Origin: Natronolimnobius sp. AArcel1
GTDB taxonomy: Archaea; Halobacteriota; Halobacteria; Halobacteriales; Natrialbaceae
DNA: 64,000 nucleotides
Reading direction: 5' to 3'
NCBI RefSeq assembly: GCF_011043775.1
Contig: NZ_JAAKXY010000002.1
Location: 124,001-188,000 of the forward strand
Below are positions 61,665-64,000 of this stretch, piece after piece. The notes below the pieces were generated by a model. The model searched no databases. It was not told the DNA's origin and saw only the letters and a program-made list of their open reading frames with translations. Numbering within the stretch: the first letter of the stretch is position 1; each line of letters starts with the position of its first letter. A program made the translations under genes and the position numbers.

Positions 61665-62611
61665 AGTCGTCGCCTCCGAATCGCGAGCGCGGCGAGGGCG
61701 ATGGGCACGACGATCCAGCCGACGAAGACGGCGATGAGCACCGGCGTCGAGAGGCCGGCATCGGCGAGCACGGAGGCAAAGCCGGCGTCACCAGCCGCGC
61801 CGAGCGTGCCGAGGACCAGCGCCCGAAAGACGCCGGTCGGGTTCGCGAGCAACATCACCGAGACGGCCGCATCCGAGAGCTCGAGGGCGGCGATGACGCC
61901 GAGTGCGAGCAGGTCGTGGACGAGGACGAACCACGCCCACGCGAGCAGTGAGATGCCGAGTGCGTGCGTTTTCTCGCGGGCCAGCGTCGAGACGAGGACG
62001 GCAAGCGCAAGGAACGCGAGCGCGAGTCCGACGGTCGCGAGCAGGAAGGTCACGTAGGCGTCGAACCCCTGCAGGCCGAACTCGAGGAGCAGGAAGCCGC
62101 CGGCGATCCCGAAGCCGATAATCGTCGCGCTCGCGAGGACGATAGCTCGTCCCAGTGACGCGCCGACGACGATCCAGGCGCGATCAACCGGCAGAGAGAA
62201 CAGCGTCTGGAGCCAGCCGCTTTCCTCGCGGCCGACGACGACGTCGTAGCCGAACGCGAGCGCGACCAGCGGCACGAGGTAGACCGCCAGCACAGCGAGA
62301 CTGGCGACGGTCCGCTCGAAGCCGGCCGGGCTCACACTTGCGCCACTGAAGGTCGTCAGCCCGAGTGCAAACGCGGCGAAGATGGCGATCAGTGCGACTG
62401 CCCACCGGCTGCGAACTGCAAGGCGGTACTCCGTCTCGGCGACGACCAGCAACTGGCGGTACCAGACGCCGGACTCGCCCGACTCGCTCGAGTCGACGTC
62501 GGTCGCTTCAATGGCCTCAGTTCCGACTGCGGCGCTGTAGCCGCCGTCCGGTCTCGGTTCAGGCGTGTCTTGGCCGTGTTCGGCGTCAGGCGGAGTCTCA
62601 GGTGTAGTCAT
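61661..62611 (-). CDS. nosY: NosY-type ABC transporter permease
   Basis: 316 residues. After a 70-residue acidic Ser/Glu tail, six membrane segments include the conserved region ALAFGYDVVVGREESGWLQT, LFSLPVDRAWIVVGASLGRA, typical of ABC-2 permeases such as NosY. With NosF and NosD it supports maturation of nitrous oxide reductase. It overlaps nosF by 4 bp. Confidence 0.9.
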   Translation of the reverse strand: MTTPETPPDAEHGQDTPEPRPDGGYSAAVGTEAIEATDVDSSESGESGVWYRQLLVVAETEYRLAVRSRWAVALIAIFAAFALGLTTFSGASVSPAGFERTVASLAVLAVYLVPLVALAFGYDVVVGREESGWLQTLFSLPVDRAWIVVGASLGRAIVLASATIIGFGIAGGFLLLEFGLQGFDAYVTFLLATVGLALAFLALAVLVSTLAREKTHALGISLLAWAWFVLVHDLLALGVIAALELSDAAVSVMLLANPTGVFRALVLGTLGAAGDAGFASVLADAGLSTPVLIAVFVGWIVVPIALAALAIRRRRL

Positions 62612-63585
62612 GGTGCGCTCACCTCCGTGGCCGCGTCGGTGCTGTCGGTCGCTGTCGTTTCGCCCGCCTCAGTTGTTTCGCCCTCGCGAAGCGCCTCGTG
62701 GAACGCCGCCTCGAGACCCGGCTCTGTCACTTCGAAGCGCTCGACGAGGTCGGACTCGATCGCACCACAGAGGGCGAATGCGGCGTCGCGCTCGCAGACG
62801 ACCTCGAGTGACTCGCTCGTCTCCGTTACCGAGTCGTAGCCCTGGACGGCCTCGAGCAGGTCCGCGCGGTCGGCGTCGGCCGCCGGGGACAGCGACACGG
62901 TGACGCGGCCGCCAGCGGTCTCTTCGCGCAGTTCCGACACGGAGCCGACCGCGCGCAGACTGCCGTTCTCGAGGATAGCGACCTCGTCACAGAGGCGTTC
63001 GACCTCGCTCAAGACGTGCGAGGAGAGGACGACGGTCGCATCGGTTTCGCGGCCGATCCGCTCAATCGTCTGGTGGAACGTGGCGACGCCACGCGGGTCG
63101 AGTCCGGCCGTCGGCTCGTCTAAGACGAGCACGGGCGGATCGGGAATGAGCGCCGCTGCGAGACCGAGTCGCCGGCCCATCCCGTTCGAGTAGCCCGAGA
63201 CCGCGCGGTCAGCCGCGTCGGCCAGGCCAACTGTCTCGAGGGCGTCCTCGATCCGTCGGTCGCGGCCCTCGAGCCCCCGGACGCGGGCGTGTACGTCGAG
63301 CACTTCCCGACCGGTCATCGCCGGCGGGAAGCCGGCGTGTTCGGGCAGGAAGGCAACGCGCTCGCGGACGCGATGTCCGGCTTCGGCGACGTCGATACCG
63401 CCGACTTCGATCCGCCCTGCATCGGGGCGGTCGTGACCGACCAGCAACCCGAACAGCGTCGTCTTTCCCGCTCCGTTCGTCCCGAGGACGCCGAACGTCG
63501 ACCCCGAGGGAATCTCGAACGAGGGCCCCTCGAGTGCGACGACGTCGCCGTAGCGCTTGTGAACGTCAGTGATTGTGATCTGCAT
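62608..63585 (-). CDS. nosF: NosF-type ABC transporter ATP-binding protein
   Basis: 325 residues from the ATG at 63585. P-loop GTNGAGKTT (35-43), signature SGYSNGMGRRLGLAAAL, Walker B VLVLDEPTAGLDP and the H-loop SSHVLSEVERL make a complete ABC ATPase. A C-terminal regulatory tail follows. The gene overlaps the 3' end of nosD by 20 bp. Confidence 0.93.
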   Translation of the reverse strand: MQITITDVHKRYGDVVALEGPSFEIPSGSTFGVLGTNGAGKTTLFGLLVGHDRPDAGRIEVGGIDVAEAGHRVRERVAFLPEHAGFPPAMTGREVLDVHARVRGLEGRDRRIEDALETVGLADAADRAVSGYSNGMGRRLGLAAALIPDPPVLVLDEPTAGLDPRGVATFHQTIERIGRETDATVVLSSHVLSEVERLCDEVAILENGSLRAVGSVSELREETAGGRVTVSLSPAADADRADLLEAVQGYDSVTETSESLEVVCERDAAFALCGAIESDLVERFEVTEPGLEAAFHEALREGETTEAGETTATDSTDAATEVSAP

Positions 63586-64000
63586 AGTACTCTCTCCAGT
63601 TGTCGTGTGGTGGTTCGGCGAGCGGTCGGTGGTCGACGACGCCGGGCGACTCGAGGATCGGGAACGAACTCTCGGCCATGCGGACGGCGTCAAAGGCCGG
63701 GCTTTCGGCGAAGACGGCGGCCTGTGGCTGCTCGCGAACGAGTTGCTCGACGGTACCCGCAGGCTGGTGGCGGACCGCACTGGTGCCGTCACCGTCGAGG
63801 TCGCTCGCGCGGGCGTCCGACCAGTAGTTGCCGCCGTCGGTGTCGTTCCAGGCCAGTTGCGAGGTCGTCGAGGCGTAGGCCTGCTCGCCGTTTTCGATGA
63901 CACTGTTGCCGACGACGCGTTCGTTGGAGCTGCCGGCCGTGAAGTGGATCCCGACTGCGTTCTCGAGAACGAGGTTGTCGGCGATCTCGTTCCCGTGGGC
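63566..64000 (-). CDS. nosD: NosD, C-terminal part (gene runs off the window)
   Basis: 144 residues are visible. The repeated beta-helix phrases (ADNLVLENAVGIHFTAGSSN, ERVVGNSVIENGEQAYAS, TSQLAWNDTDGGNYWSDARA) and the tail ending PHDNWREYYADHNH match NosD, the periplasmic copper chaperone-like partner of NosFY. The 5' part lies beyond 64000. Its stop falls inside the first codons of nosF (63566-63585 overlap). Confidence 0.9.
   Translation of the reverse strand, partial: AHGNEIADNLVLENAVGIHFTAGSSNERVVGNSVIENGEQAYASTTSQLAWNDTDGGNYWSDARASDLDGDGTSAVRHQPAGTVEQLVREQPQAAVFAESPAFDAVRMAESSFPILESPGVVDHRPLAEPPHDNWREYYADHNH

Overview
The window is a 64 kb piece of a haloarchaeal chromosome. The signs are high GC, strongly acidic proteins, CTCGAG recurring throughout the coding sequence, TATA-box promoters placed 25-30 bp before start codons (mostly leaderless transcripts), and archaeal families: ABCE1, RPA, a doublet histone, Sec61-beta, F420-dependent reductase, HalOD1 and DUF7344-type regulators. 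Several small membrane proteins and the repeat content fit the Natrialbaceae, but that placement is an inference.

Layout. 1-6.5 kb: a PIN-ATPase-KH protein whose 3' end is tandemly duplicated, a lipoprotein/M48 protease pair, NAD synthetase, a membrane protein and a winged-helix regulator. 7-11 kb: one very large type IV pilin-like surface protein. 11-28.6 kb: housekeeping genes (ABCE1 beside a possible EMC6-like protein, methyltransferase, archaemetzincin, HAD phosphatase, Rieske-FAD oxidoreductase, GDPD, F420:NADP oxidoreductase, thioredoxin, enolase-superfamily enzyme, Sec61-beta, PdxT, HisE). 28.6-31.8 kb: a copper-storage-like protein, then a small DUF2892-like gene split by about 2.4 kb of AT-rich, nested insertion-sequence debris that carries 84-bp palindromic elements and an unidentified secreted protein. 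32-45 kb: GTPases (NOG1-like, EngB), a dioxygenase/hydrolase pair, the RPA3 operon, MoaB, and two CobW-type metallochaperones divergent from a NikR-like regulator. 46-53.3 kb: information-processing genes (intron-bearing tRNA-Asn, CCA-adding enzyme, histone plus histone deacetylase, four-OB-fold RPA, tRNA-Arg with att-like repeats, RNase P RNA). 53.3-64 kb: AMMECR1, nicotinate/nicotinamide salvage enzymes, two paralogous Hvo_1808-type surface proteins, a broken carboxymuconolactone decarboxylase, tiny membrane proteins, and the nos maturation genes (nosD partial, nosF, nosY, nosL).

Functional links. NadE, PncB and the nicotinamidase-like hydrolase together give NAD salvage, though they are not one operon. 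Histone and deacetylase genes lie 7 bp apart in one transcription unit, with the single-stranded-DNA-binding protein just upstream. The two CobW proteins and the NikR-like protein look like one metal-homeostasis module. The nos genes imply that the organism can reduce nitrous oxide if nosZ lies outside the window.

Genes of fewer than 60 codons were found by hand reading: Sec61-beta, a DUF1059 protein, membrane proteins of 47, 55 and 58 residues, and a 12-codon leader ORF. Start codons were moved where the TATA-to-start distance or family length argued for it.
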